Source: Pelagibacteraceae bacterium TMED65
GTDB taxonomy: Bacteria; Pseudomonadota; Alphaproteobacteria; TMED127
NCBI GenBank assembly: GCA_002167215.1
Contig: NHDS01000028.1
Coordinates: 71,805 to 101,001 of the forward strand
Direction of reading: 5' to 3'
Length of the DNA: 29,197 nt
Part shown: positions 19,750-27,836 of the stretch, piece by piece
Numbering within the stretch: the stretch's first letter is position 1
Layout of the letters: every line of letters begins with the position of its first letter
Translations under genes and position numbers: made by a program
The notes under the pieces: generated by a model
The model's database searches: none
The model's input: only the letters and a program-made list of their open reading frames with translations
Told to the model about the DNA's origin: nothing

Positions 19750-20648
19750 ATTTTGATTTCATTTAATATTTTGGAGTGGATATTACTGGAAATGCCATAT
19801 TTTTTTGAATATCTAACTACAAAACCAGATAACCAATCAAGTTCTAATCTTTTACCTTTAATATAATCTATATACATTGATGAAGTCATGTCGAAGGGCA
19901 TTTTTTTAATTTTTTCAATCCAAAATGCAATTGGATCTGAATCAAACTTAACTGAGAAGAATTTTGATAATTCCAAAGTTTCATTCATAGCTCTTATAAA
20001 ATCCTCTTTTAATTTTGGATCCTCAAAAATCTCACCTATGGTTTTTTGAGTGAGTGTTGTTATTCCACTATAGGCTGATAGGAAAATAAATTTTTCCCAT
20101 ATTTTTTCTTTGATATTATTTTTTAGTCGAATATCAAGTCCAGCTTTTTTTGACTTCTCACAAAAATAAAACAACTTATCGTTTTTCTTACTTTCAATGT
20201 GTCCAACAAAAAATGATGCTAACTTTCCTTTATGAATAACTTTTTGATTTTCTCCAATATAAGAAGAAATCTGAGCTACAGCTCCGAATGTGTGTTTTTT
20301 TCCGAATTCTTCTGTAATCTTTTGCTCTGAGTAAGTTCCATTTTGAAAAGGAAGAAGGACCGTATCGTTTGTTGATATTGTATTTTTTAATTGAAAAATA
20401 AATTTATCAAAGTCATAAAGTTTCACTGTACTTATTACCACATCAAATTTCTTTTTAGGTATTGTGTTATAAACTTTTATTCCCTGAAGTGACTTATTTC
20501 CCAGATCACTTTGAAGATTTAATCCATTTTCTTTTAATGAAATATATCTTTTTCCTCTTGCGACAAATGAAATATCAAAATCTGTATTTAATATTTGAGC
20601 TCCAATAAAACCACCAACTCCTCCTACACCAAACACTAATATTTTCAT
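19746..20648 (-). CDS. panE: 2-dehydropantoate 2-reductase (ketopantoate reductase)
   Basis: This 300-residue member of the ApbA/PanE family reduces ketopantoate to pantoate with NADPH on the way to pantothenate and coenzyme A. The N-terminal Rossmann motif is VFGVGGVGGFIG (5-16). PFQNG in the middle matches the conserved Asn position. The catalytic Lys lies in the KEKIWEKFIFLSAYSGIT segment that opens the all-helical C-terminal domain. Other 2-hydroxyacid reductases share this fold, so the ketopantoate specificity is a family inference. It overlaps the end of the upstream aminotransferase by four bases (ATGA type), and the two form a short minus-strand operon. Confidence 0.85.
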   Translation of the reverse strand: MKILVFGVGGVGGFIGAQILNTDFDISFVARGKRYISLKENGLNLQSDLGNKSLQGIKVYNTIPKKKFDVVISTVKLYDFDKFIFQLKNTISTNDTVLLPFQNGTYSEQKITEEFGKKHTFGAVAQISSYIGENQKVIHKGKLASFFVGHIESKKNDKLFYFCEKSKKAGLDIRLKNNIKEKIWEKFIFLSAYSGITTLTQKTIGEIFEDPKLKEDFIRAMNETLELSKFFSVKFDSDPIAFWIEKIKKMPFDMTSSMYIDYIKGKRLELDWLSGFVVRYSKKYGISSNIHSKILNEIKI

Positions 20649-21844
20649 GTATGTAATTTTTTCAAAGAATTATCAATTTTTATACATGCTTCTGTTAAAA
20701 GATTATATGAAGTGGCATAAGAAATTCTAAAGTATGGTGATTTTCCAAAAGCTGATCCAGGAACAACTGCAACTTTAGCATCTTTGAGCAAAAATTCTGC
20801 AAAATCGATATCAGATTCTATTTTTTTTCCATTAAATGTTTTTCCTAAAAAACCTTCACAACCAACGTATAAGTAAAAAGCACCAGAGGGAATAAATGGT
20901 TTAAAGCCTGTATTAGATCTAAAAAATTCTACTAATAAATTCTTTCTTTTTTCAAATTTTTTTAACCAGTCTTTCAAAAATAATTTTTCATTTTGCAAAG
21001 CATATTTTGCAGCTACTTGACTAATTGAACAGGGATTTGTTGTACTTTGAGATTGAATTTTAGAAATTGATTTTATTATGTCTTGATTTCCAGCTCCATA
21101 ACCAATTCTCCAGCCTGTCATCGAAAACACTTTTGAAACACCATTAACTATAAATGTTCTGTCATAGAGTTTGGGTTCTATGTTTAAAATATTGTGAAAA
21201 ATATCATCATATATAATGTGTTCGTATATATCATCCGAAAGTATATTTACATGAGGATTTTTTAGTAATACTTTTGAAATTTCCAATAATTCCTCTTTCT
21301 TGTAAACATTTCCAGTTGGATTTCCAGGTGAATTTAGAATAAACCATTTAGTCTTTTCACTTATTGCTTTCTCTAACTGTTTGGCATTAATCTTAAACCC
21401 ATCTCTCATTTCTGTTTCTACAATTACTGGTTTTCCTTCTGCTAAAATAACAATATCAGGATATGAAACCCAATAAGGAGCCGGAATTATTACCTCATCT
21501 CCCCTATCGACTGTAGACATAAATAAATTATAGATAACATGTTTACCTCCAACTCCAACTGTAATTTGATCAATATTATAATTTATTTTATTCTCATTTT
21601 TAAACTTTTCGGTTATAGCTGTTTTGAGTTCTGGTATTCCATCAACTTGAGTATATTTAGTAAAGCCACTCCTAATAGCTTCAATTGCACTTTCTTTTAT
21701 ATTATCGGGGGTATCAAAGTCGGGTTCGCCTGAACTTAAACTAATAACTTTTTCACCAGAAAGAGACATTTCTCTTGCAGTCTGAGAAATCTTCACAGTT
21801 AGAGATGGTTTAAACCTAGATAATCGATCTGAAATAAGAGTCAT
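20645..21844 (-). CDS. Class I PLP aminotransferase, aspartate aminotransferase-like
   Basis: This 399-residue fold-type I aminotransferase is likely an aspartate (or aspartate/prephenate) aminotransferase of the AatA subgroup. SLSSGEPDFDTP is at about 36-46, YTQVDGIPELK at 64-74 and NSPGNPTGNVY at 171-181. The PLP lysine is Lys238 in NGVSKVFSMTGWRIGYG. The substrate carboxylate-binding Arg is likely the one in PYFRISYATS near the C-terminus. This subgroup is the usual aspartate aminotransferase of alphaproteobacteria. Exact amino-acid specificity cannot be fixed by reading. It heads an operon with panE and is divergent from uvrB. Confidence 0.9.
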   Translation of the reverse strand: MTLISDRLSRFKPSLTVKISQTAREMSLSGEKVISLSSGEPDFDTPDNIKESAIEAIRSGFTKYTQVDGIPELKTAITEKFKNENKINYNIDQITVGVGGKHVIYNLFMSTVDRGDEVIIPAPYWVSYPDIVILAEGKPVIVETEMRDGFKINAKQLEKAISEKTKWFILNSPGNPTGNVYKKEELLEISKVLLKNPHVNILSDDIYEHIIYDDIFHNILNIEPKLYDRTFIVNGVSKVFSMTGWRIGYGAGNQDIIKSISKIQSQSTTNPCSISQVAAKYALQNEKLFLKDWLKKFEKRKNLLVEFFRSNTGFKPFIPSGAFYLYVGCEGFLGKTFNGKKIESDIDFAEFLLKDAKVAVVPGSAFGKSPYFRISYATSYNLLTEACIKIDNSLKKLHT

Positions 21845-21934
21845 CTATTAAGAAAAAAATGTAAATCTTCAATTAATCGATTATATATAAACTTTAAGAA
21901 AAATATATTAGATTTTTTTTTTTGTTAATTTTTT
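21845..21934. promoter_or_regulatory. Divergent intergenic region between the aminotransferase gene and uvrB
   Basis: This 90-base AT-rich gap must hold both promoters. A run of 11 T (21913-21923) lies just before the uvrB ATG where a ribosome-binding site would be expected, and no purine-rich Shine-Dalgarno is visible. TATAAT read on the minus strand (21880-21885) is a possible -10 for the aminotransferase gene, without a clear -35. I see no SOS (LexA) box of the alphaproteobacterial GTTC-N7-GTTC form. Confidence 0.3.
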
Positions 21935-23902
21935 ATGGCAAAATGTATGTTTAAGCTGAAAAGTTCTTATAAACCTGCTGGTGATCAACCCGCTGCTATT
22001 GAAAATCTTTGTAAAGGTTTAAATGATAAATTTAACAATCAAGTATTGCTTGGTGTTACAGGTTCTGGGAAAACTTTTACAATGGCAAACATTATTAATG
22101 AACTTCAGAGACCATCATTAATATTCGCACCAAATAAAATTTTAGCTGCACAATTATACAGTGAGATGAAAAGTTTCTTTCCCGACAATAGCGTAGAGTA
22201 CTTTGTTTCCTATTATGATTATTACACACCAGAAGCATATGTTCCAAGAACAGACACATACATAGAAAAAGAATCTTCCATAAATGAACAAATTGATAGA
22301 ATGAGACACTCAGCTACGAGATCTCTATTAGAGAATAAAGATACAATAGTTGTCGCCAGTGTTTCATGCATATATGGCCTTGGTTCTGTACAATCTTATT
22401 CTTCAATGGTTTTGAAAATTAATAAAGATAAACAATATGATATGGAAAAGATAAAAAGAATTTTAGTTGAACTTCAATATAAAAGGAATGATCAAGTACA
22501 TTCTAGAGGAACATTTCGTATAAGAGGAGATTTACTAGAAATATTTCCATCCCATCTTGAAGATAGATCATGGCGAATATCCTTTTTTGGAGACACTGTT
22601 GAAACAATAGACGAATTTGACCCGTTCTTAGGAACCATTTCAGACAGTTTAGAAGGAGTTACAATTTTTGCTAATAGCCACTACGTAACTCCAAAACCTT
22701 CTTTAAAAAACGCAATAGATCAGATAAGATTTGAGCTTGAAGATAGAATTAAATACTTTGAACAAAAAAAGTTGTTTATAGAAGCACAAAGAATTGAACA
22801 AAGAACAAAATTTGATTTAGAAATGATAGCTGCTACTGGAAGTTGCTCTGGAATCGAAAACTATTCCAGACACCTATCTGGAAGACTATCAGGTGAACCT
22901 CCACCAACATTATTTGAATACTTACCTGATGATGTCATTCTGTTCATTGACGAATCCCATGTAACAATTCCACAAATTAGGGGTATGTTCAAAGGTGATA
23001 GATCAAGAAAAACAACCTTGTCAGATTTTGGGTTTAGACTACCTTCTTGTAAAGACAACAGACCACTTATGTTTGAAGAGTGGGAAAAGTTTAAAGGACA
23101 AACTATTTATGTATCTGCAACTCCTGGCGAATATGAGTTAAATTCTACAGAGGGAGTGTTTGTGGAGCAAATAGTTCGTCCCACTGGCTTAGTTGATCCT
23201 ATCTGTGAAGTTAGGAAAGCCTCAAATCAAGTTGAGGACGTTATTGAAGAATGTAAAAAAGTAACACAAAAAAATCTTCGAGTTTTAATAACAACTTTAA
23301 CAAAAAAAAATGCTGAAATGGTTACTGAGTTTTTAAATGAAAATGGTGTCAAAGCTCAATACATGCATTCAGATATTGACGCACTTGAAAGAATAGAAAT
23401 AATAAAGAACCTTAGGATAGGTGAGTTTGAAGTTTTGGTTGGTATAAATCTATTAAGAGAGGGCCTGGATATTCCAGAATGCGGTCTGGTGGCAATATTG
23501 GATGCAGATAAAGAGGGATATCTTAGGTCACAAGTAAGCTTAATTCAAACTATTGGAAGAGCCGCCAGAAATATTGATGGTCGTGCAATCATGTATGCTG
23601 ATCAAAAAACGAAATCTATTTTACTTGCAATTGAAGAAACCAGTAGAAGAAGAATAAAACAAATCAACTTTAATACAAAAAACGGAATCATTCCACGTTC
23701 AACACAAAGAAAAATTGAAGAAACAATTCAAAGAGATAATAAATTAGAAAAAAATAAGGAAATTATTAGTTACTCTGTTGAAGAACTTAAAAAGAAAATG
23801 TTAGAATATGCTGAAAATTTAGATTTTGAACGTGCAGCAGAAATTAGAGACACAATCACGAAAATTGAGAAAAGATCCCTTGGCATTAAAGAAAACATAT
23901 AA
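21935..23902 (+). CDS. uvrB: Excinuclease ABC subunit B
   Basis: This 655-residue protein is the damage-verifying subunit of nucleotide excision repair; it is loaded by UvrA and recruits UvrC. Walker A is LLGVTGSGKT (about 38-47). The damage-probing beta-hairpin is recognisable from YYDYYTPEAYVPRTDTYIEK. The DEAD-type motif II is FIDESHV. Motifs V and VI appear as GINLLREGLDIPECGLV and QTIGRAARN. The C-terminal UVR helix pair that binds UvrC is about 617-650 (ELKKKMLEYAENLDFERAAEIRD). Length is close to the 673 of E. coli. The 3' end overlaps the start of the following reductase gene. Confidence 0.97.
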   Translation: MAKCMFKLKSSYKPAGDQPAAIENLCKGLNDKFNNQVLLGVTGSGKTFTMANIINELQRPSLIFAPNKILAAQLYSEMKSFFPDNSVEYFVSYYDYYTPEAYVPRTDTYIEKESSINEQIDRMRHSATRSLLENKDTIVVASVSCIYGLGSVQSYSSMVLKINKDKQYDMEKIKRILVELQYKRNDQVHSRGTFRIRGDLLEIFPSHLEDRSWRISFFGDTVETIDEFDPFLGTISDSLEGVTIFANSHYVTPKPSLKNAIDQIRFELEDRIKYFEQKKLFIEAQRIEQRTKFDLEMIAATGSCSGIENYSRHLSGRLSGEPPPTLFEYLPDDVILFIDESHVTIPQIRGMFKGDRSRKTTLSDFGFRLPSCKDNRPLMFEEWEKFKGQTIYVSATPGEYELNSTEGVFVEQIVRPTGLVDPICEVRKASNQVEDVIEECKKVTQKNLRVLITTLTKKNAEMVTEFLNENGVKAQYMHSDIDALERIEIIKNLRIGEFEVLVGINLLREGLDIPECGLVAILDADKEGYLRSQVSLIQTIGRAARNIDGRAIMYADQKTKSILLAIEETSRRRIKQINFNTKNGIIPRSTQRKIEETIQRDNKLEKNKEIISYSVEELKKKMLEYAENLDFERAAEIRDTITKIEKRSLGIKENI

Positions 23903-24650
23903 AACAGTATTGATAACTGGAGGAGCCCAAAGAATAGGACAGTCTATGGCCAAATTCTTAGTAGAATCAGGTTATAACGTTGCAATCCAATATAATACTT
24001 CTTCTAAAAAAGCCAATACTCTTACGGATCAATTCAGTGATCTCAAAGTTAAATTTCTAGCATATAAATTTAATTTTGAAAACGATTCAAATATCCAAAA
24101 ATTCTTCAACAATATTCAAAAAGATTACGGAAAAATTGACATTTTAATTAACAATGCGTCAACTTTTGAATTTGACACTATTAACTCATCAAATGAGAAA
24201 ATTTTTAATAAACATATTAATGTGAATCTCAAAGCACCATTCTTTTTGTCTCAAGCTTTCGTGAAGAAGCTAGGAACAAATAAGGGGCTTATAATAAATA
24301 TTATTGATCAAAGGGTTAACAATATTACCCCTTACTTCACCTCATACACAATAAGTAAATGTGGGTTATATTCATTAACAAAAAGTCTATCATTATCTTT
24401 AGCTCCAAATATACGAGTTAATGGAATATCACCTGGTCCCACTTTAATGAGCAAAAATCAAAATGAACGACAATTCAAAAAGCAAATATCAAGGACACCA
24501 TTACGAAAACAGGTTGAATTGGACGAAATAAATCATGCAGTTAATTACCTAATCAATAATCAATCGGTAACAGGTGAAGTATTAACATTAGATTCTGGAC
24601 AAAGTTTAGGGTGGGCGCATTCTAAATCTAAAGTTTTTACAACAGATTGA
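23880..24650 (+). CDS. SDR oxidoreductase, FolM/pteridine reductase-like
   Basis: This protein of about 256 residues is a short-chain dehydrogenase. The NADPH motif TGGAQRIG is at 13-20, NNAS follows mid-protein, and the catalytic site is DQRVNNITPYFTSYTISK. Tyr156 and Lys160 form the usual YxxxK pair. The residue 13 before Tyr, normally Ser, is Asp143. An Asp-Tyr-Lys triad is the mark of pteridine reductase PTR1 and E. coli FolM (dihydromonapterin/dihydrofolate reductase), so a reduced-pterin role is likely but not proven. The C-terminus is VNGISPGPTL and LTLDSGQSLGW. The start is uncertain: all early candidates are TTG (23880, 23865, 23826) and lie inside uvrB. I prefer 23880 because it leaves only a short leader before the Rossmann strand. 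Confidence 0.88.
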   Translation: MALKKTYKTVLITGGAQRIGQSMAKFLVESGYNVAIQYNTSSKKANTLTDQFSDLKVKFLAYKFNFENDSNIQKFFNNIQKDYGKIDILINNASTFEFDTINSSNEKIFNKHINVNLKAPFFLSQAFVKKLGTNKGLIINIIDQRVNNITPYFTSYTISKCGLYSLTKSLSLSLAPNIRVNGISPGPTLMSKNQNERQFKKQISRTPLRKQVELDEINHAVNYLINNQSVTGEVLTLDSGQSLGWAHSKSKVFTTD

Positions 24651-24750
24651 TAAAATTGAAGTTGTCTACAAGAAAAAATAAAATTAAAAAAGTAAAATTA
24701 AAAATATATAAAAAAATAAAATGATGGAAATAATGCCAAAACTTAAATTT

Positions 24751-24767
24751 TTATCAACATTATCAGT
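24751..24767 (+). repeat. Direct repeat copy 1 (DnaA-box-like element)
   Basis: TTATCAACATTATCAGT is matched at 15 of 17 positions by the copy at 24858-24874. Its first nine bases differ from the DnaA consensus TTATCCACA at one position. Confidence 0.6.
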
Positions 24768-24857
24768 AACTTATAAATTTGACTATTTTTTAATCATTTT
24801 GATAAAATCTGCAGAATTGTTATCATTTAATACAAAACTCAAAGATTACTAACAGAT

Positions 24858-24874
24858 TTATCCACATTATTAGT
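24858..24874 (+). repeat. Direct repeat copy 2 with perfect DnaA box
   Basis: TTATCCACATTATTAGT is the second copy, 107 bases after the first. The first nine bases are an exact DnaA box (TTATCCACA). Confidence 0.6.
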
Positions 24875-24879
24875 GGATA
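24859..24879. repeat. Perfect 7-bp inverted repeat around the DnaA box
   Basis: TATCCAC (24859-24865) and GTGGATA (24873-24879) are perfect inverted copies separated by seven bases (ATTATTA). This gives two facing DnaA-box cores, or an operator-like palindrome, about 54 bases before the uvrC ATG. There is no T-run after it in the plus direction long enough to make it a convincing terminator. Confidence 0.5.
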
Positions 24880-24932
24880 GTAATTTTTGAACAATTTTTT
24901 ACAATGAAAGCAATAGCTTATAGAGTATTAAT

Positions 24933-26783
24933 ATGAAAATCGATACGAAATACAATTATAATGCTGGTGTTAAAGCAATCAAACGTGCATCCAAAAATTT
25001 CCCGAATGGATCCGGAGTATACACCTTTTTAGATATAAGAAAAAAAGTATTATATGTAGGTAAAGCTAAAAATCTTAAAAAAAGAATAACTAGTTATTTG
25101 AATAATAAATACCAAACCAACAGAATTAGATTATTAATAAATTTAACATCAAATATTAAATTTATTAAAACATTAACAGAAGTAGATTCTTTTATTCTAG
25201 AGAATAATCTTATTAAACAAAATAAACCAAAGTTCAATATAAGGCTAATTGACGATAAAAGTTATCCATATATTAATATCAGCACATCAATGCATTGGCC
25301 AAGAATAAGAAAGTTTCGTGGCAAGCGGAATCAACAAGATGCTTATTTTGGTCCATTTTCTAGTGTTGCTGCTGTTGACAACGTTATAAAACAAATCGAG
25401 GGAGCCTTTCTTTTAAGAAGCTGCTCAGAAAATATATTTAAATCACGAAGAAGGCCTTGCATATTATATCAAATAAAAAGATGTAGTGCGCCATGCGTAG
25501 ATTATATTTCAAATAATAACTATCGAGAACTTGTTAATAATGCAATCTTATTTCTGAAGGGTAAAAACCCAGAAGCAAAAACAAAATTAATATCAGAAAT
25601 GAAAACTGAAAGCCAAAATCAAAACTACGAGAAAGCTGCAAGGTTAAGAGATAGAATTAAAGCTATTTCAAAAATTTCAAATGAAAAATATTCAGATCTA
25701 AATAATAACGAAAATTTTGATATAATTTTTCTTAAAAAAAAAATTGATTTAATTTCTATTCATATATTTTTCTTCAGAGGTGGAAAAAATCTTGGTAACA
25801 AGGACTTCTTATTTGAAAACAACCTATTTGATGAAAATGATAAAATTTTATCACAATTTTTATATTTTTTTTATACAAGAAATATTCCTCCAAAAGAAAT
25901 AATTTTAAATACAAAACCGATTGACATTAATATTTTGCAAGAACTTATTTCTAAAAAGAATAATGGAAATGTATCTTTGAAAATTCCTCAAAAAGGAAAA
26001 AAAAGAACACTTCTTAAAATGGTAGAAGAAAATGTAGATGCCTCACTTATTAAGAAAAATTATGAAAGAAAAGAAAACAATAACATTTTAATCGCTCTTA
26101 AATCTAAACTAAATTTAAAAAATTTACCAAAAAGAATCGAGATCTATGATAATAGTCATTTAAACGGTACTAATCCTCTAGGAGCAATGGTTGTATATGA
26201 AAATGGAAGTTTTTTAAAAAATGCCTATAGAAAATTTAATATTGTCACTAAAAACAAGAATTCATTTGACGATTATTTTATGATGGACCAAGTTTTCAAA
26301 AGAAGATTTAATTTATCAAGTCCTTGGAAAAAAAAAAGTCCTCAATTGATATTAATTGATGGAGGCAAAGGTCAACTAAATAAAGTAAAAAAAGTTTTAG
26401 ATGAAAAAAAAATTACTAATATCGATTTGATTGGAATTGCAAAAGGTATAAATAGGAATTCTGGAGAAGAAAATATTTACACCTCTGAGAAGATGGTAAA
26501 ATTCGAAAAAACTGATAAAATTCTTTTTTTCTTACAGAGATTGAGAGATGAAGCACATAGATTTGCTGTAACATCAACAAAAATAAAACATAACAATAGT
26601 TTAAAAAAATCTATATTTGATGAAATAGAAGGGATTGGAAAGAAAACAAAATTTATTCTCTTATCTTATTTTGGTTCTATTGATAATATCAAAACTGCAG
26701 GAATTAATGATTTAAAAAAAGTTCCTAATATTGGTATGAAAACAGCTGAAAAGATTTACAAGGAATTTAATAAGAATGTTTAA
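24933..26783 (+). CDS. uvrC: Excinuclease ABC subunit C
   Basis: This 616-residue dual nuclease makes the 3' and 5' incisions in nucleotide excision repair. The N-terminal GIY-YIG nuclease has GSGVYTF (27-32), LYVGKAKNLKKR (40-51) and the family Glu in SFILENNLIK. A four-cysteine cluster (Cys165, 177, 185, 189, ending RCSAPC) matches the iron-sulfur motif reported for UvrC. The UVR domain that binds UvrB is about 215-248. The RNase H-like 5' nuclease domain includes IEIYDNSHLNG, ILIDGGKGQ and DEAHRFAV. Tandem helix-hairpin-helix motifs end the protein (IEGIGKKTKFILLSYFGS, VPNIGMKTAEKIY). Its stop overlaps the pgsA start by eight bases. Confidence 0.96.
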   Translation: MKIDTKYNYNAGVKAIKRASKNFPNGSGVYTFLDIRKKVLYVGKAKNLKKRITSYLNNKYQTNRIRLLINLTSNIKFIKTLTEVDSFILENNLIKQNKPKFNIRLIDDKSYPYINISTSMHWPRIRKFRGKRNQQDAYFGPFSSVAAVDNVIKQIEGAFLLRSCSENIFKSRRRPCILYQIKRCSAPCVDYISNNNYRELVNNAILFLKGKNPEAKTKLISEMKTESQNQNYEKAARLRDRIKAISKISNEKYSDLNNNENFDIIFLKKKIDLISIHIFFFRGGKNLGNKDFLFENNLFDENDKILSQFLYFFYTRNIPPKEIILNTKPIDINILQELISKKNNGNVSLKIPQKGKKRTLLKMVEENVDASLIKKNYERKENNNILIALKSKLNLKNLPKRIEIYDNSHLNGTNPLGAMVVYENGSFLKNAYRKFNIVTKNKNSFDDYFMMDQVFKRRFNLSSPWKKKSPQLILIDGGKGQLNKVKKVLDEKKITNIDLIGIAKGINRNSGEENIYTSEKMVKFEKTDKILFFLQRLRDEAHRFAVTSTKIKHNNSLKKSIFDEIEGIGKKTKFILLSYFGSIDNIKTAGINDLKKVPNIGMKTAEKIYKEFNKNV

Positions 26784-27330
26784 ATTAGCAAATATCCCGA
26801 ATATTTTAACACTTCTGAGAATATTGATAATTCCAGTAATAATCATCTTTTTGGAGATAGGAAATGAATTTTACAATTGGCTTTCCCTTCTACTTTACAT
26901 TATAGCATGTATATCTGATTTTTTTGATGGATATTTAGCAAGAAAATTTGAACTTGAATCAAGTTTTGGAAGATTTCTTGATCCAATTGCTGATAAAATA
27001 TTAATTGTTTCAGTTATCTTTATTCTTGTGTCCAACTCTATTATAACTGGTTTTTTTGTTTATCCAGCATTAGTTATTGTTATCAGGGAAATATTAGTTT
27101 CTGGTTTAAGGGATTTTTTTGCACATTCTACCGAAACACTCTTAGTAACAAATTTATCCAAATGGAAAACTTTAATTCAAATGTTCTCATTAGGTTTTTT
27201 AATTGTTGCAAACAATTTTGAAAGTAACTTAATACTCTACACAGGCTTCATTGGTTTAACAGTTGCTTCGATAATGACAATACATACTGGATATATTTAT
27301 TTTAAAAAAAATTTAAGATTATTCAAATGA
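26776..27330 (+). CDS. pgsA: CDP-diacylglycerol-glycerol-3-phosphate 3-phosphatidyltransferase
   Basis: This 184-residue inner-membrane enzyme makes phosphatidylglycerol phosphate, the committed step to PG and cardiolipin. NIPNILTLLRIL at the N-terminus is the family entry motif. The CDP-alcohol phosphotransferase signature DGxxARx8GxxxDxxxD is complete and perfectly spaced: Asp51, Gly52, Ala55, Arg56, Gly65, Asp69, Asp73. Several hydrophobic helices follow, consistent with about six membrane segments. uvrC-pgsA is an old conserved pairing in proteobacteria. It overlaps uvrC by eight bases and mobB by four. Confidence 0.94.
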   Translation: MFKLANIPNILTLLRILIIPVIIIFLEIGNEFYNWLSLLLYIIACISDFFDGYLARKFELESSFGRFLDPIADKILIVSVIFILVSNSIITGFFVYPALVIVIREILVSGLRDFFAHSTETLLVTNLSKWKTLIQMFSLGFLIVANNFESNLILYTGFIGLTVASIMTIHTGYIYFKKNLRLFK

Positions 27331-27836
27331 CTAATGTTTTTGGCATTGTTGGATGGAGCGGGAGTGGTAAAACAGATTTGACTACAAGAATAATAAATTA
27401 TTTTGTAAAAAAAAATATCTTAGTCGCATCTATTAAACATACTCACCATAATTTTGAAGTAGATAAAAAAGGTAAAGATAGCAATCAACACATGAAAGCT
27501 GGGTCGAATGAAGTCATTATCTTTAATGAAAATAAGTGGGCCCTTATTAGCAAGTATCAAAATGAGAGGGTTGGCATTGAAAAAATAATTGATAAGTTTG
27601 AGAAAAAAACAGAAATCATATTAGTTGAGGGATTAAAGCATAGTAGTTTTCCAAAAATTGAGGTTATCAGAACGAATCAAAATAATCCTTTTATCTATAA
27701 AGAAGATAATAATATAAAGGCGCTTGTTGTTGACGATGAGTCAAAAGAATTTTACGAAGATACACTGCCAGTATTTAAATTTTCCAATACCAATTTAATT
27801 GGAGATTTTATATGGAGATTTTTCAATAATGAATGA
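27327..27836 (+). CDS. mobB: Molybdopterin-guanine dinucleotide biosynthesis adaptor protein MobB
   Basis: This 169-residue P-loop GTP-binding protein has FGIVGWSGSGKTDLTTRI (5-22) with Walker A at 9-16. SIKHTHHNFEVDKKGKDS is the conserved MobB KH-H-----D--GKD segment, and SNEVIIFNENKWALI and ILVEGLKHSSFPKIEVIR follow. It is thought to assist MobA in attaching GMP to molybdopterin. It overlaps pgsA by four bases and moeA by eight, so it is translated as part of the uvrC-pgsA-mobB-moeA-moaD run. mobA itself is not in the window. Confidence 0.93.
   Translation: MTNVFGIVGWSGSGKTDLTTRIINYFVKKNILVASIKHTHHNFEVDKKGKDSNQHMKAGSNEVIIFNENKWALISKYQNERVGIEKIIDKFEKKTEIILVEGLKHSSFPKIEVIRTNQNNPFIYKEDNNIKALVVDDESKEFYEDTLPVFKFSNTNLIGDFIWRFFNNE

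Larger units (their letters stand above)
24651..24932. other. Largest non-coding gap, with DnaA-box-like repeats (origin-like or regulatory)
   Basis: This gap of 282 bases is the longest without a convincing gene; by hand count 53 of 282 bases are G or C (about 19 percent). The left part (about 24668-24722) is an A-rich strand with almost no G or C, resembling an easily melted segment. The right part has several TTATC-type 9-mers: TTATCAACA (24751-24759), TTATCAGTA (24760-24768), TTATCATTT (24820-24828) and the perfect DnaA consensus TTATCCACA (24858-24866). There is also a reverse near-match at 24872-24880. It must also carry the uvrC promoter. I see no tRNA, sRNA fold or FolB-like coding remnant. 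An origin of replication is possible but unproven; flanking uvr genes are not typical origin neighbours. Confidence 0.5.

Noticed and set aside
24721..24852. 43-codon ORF starting with tandem ATG in the gap before uvrC
   Set aside because: No family resemblance, no ribosome-binding site, and it runs through the repeat/DnaA-box elements. Length is within chance for AT-rich DNA.
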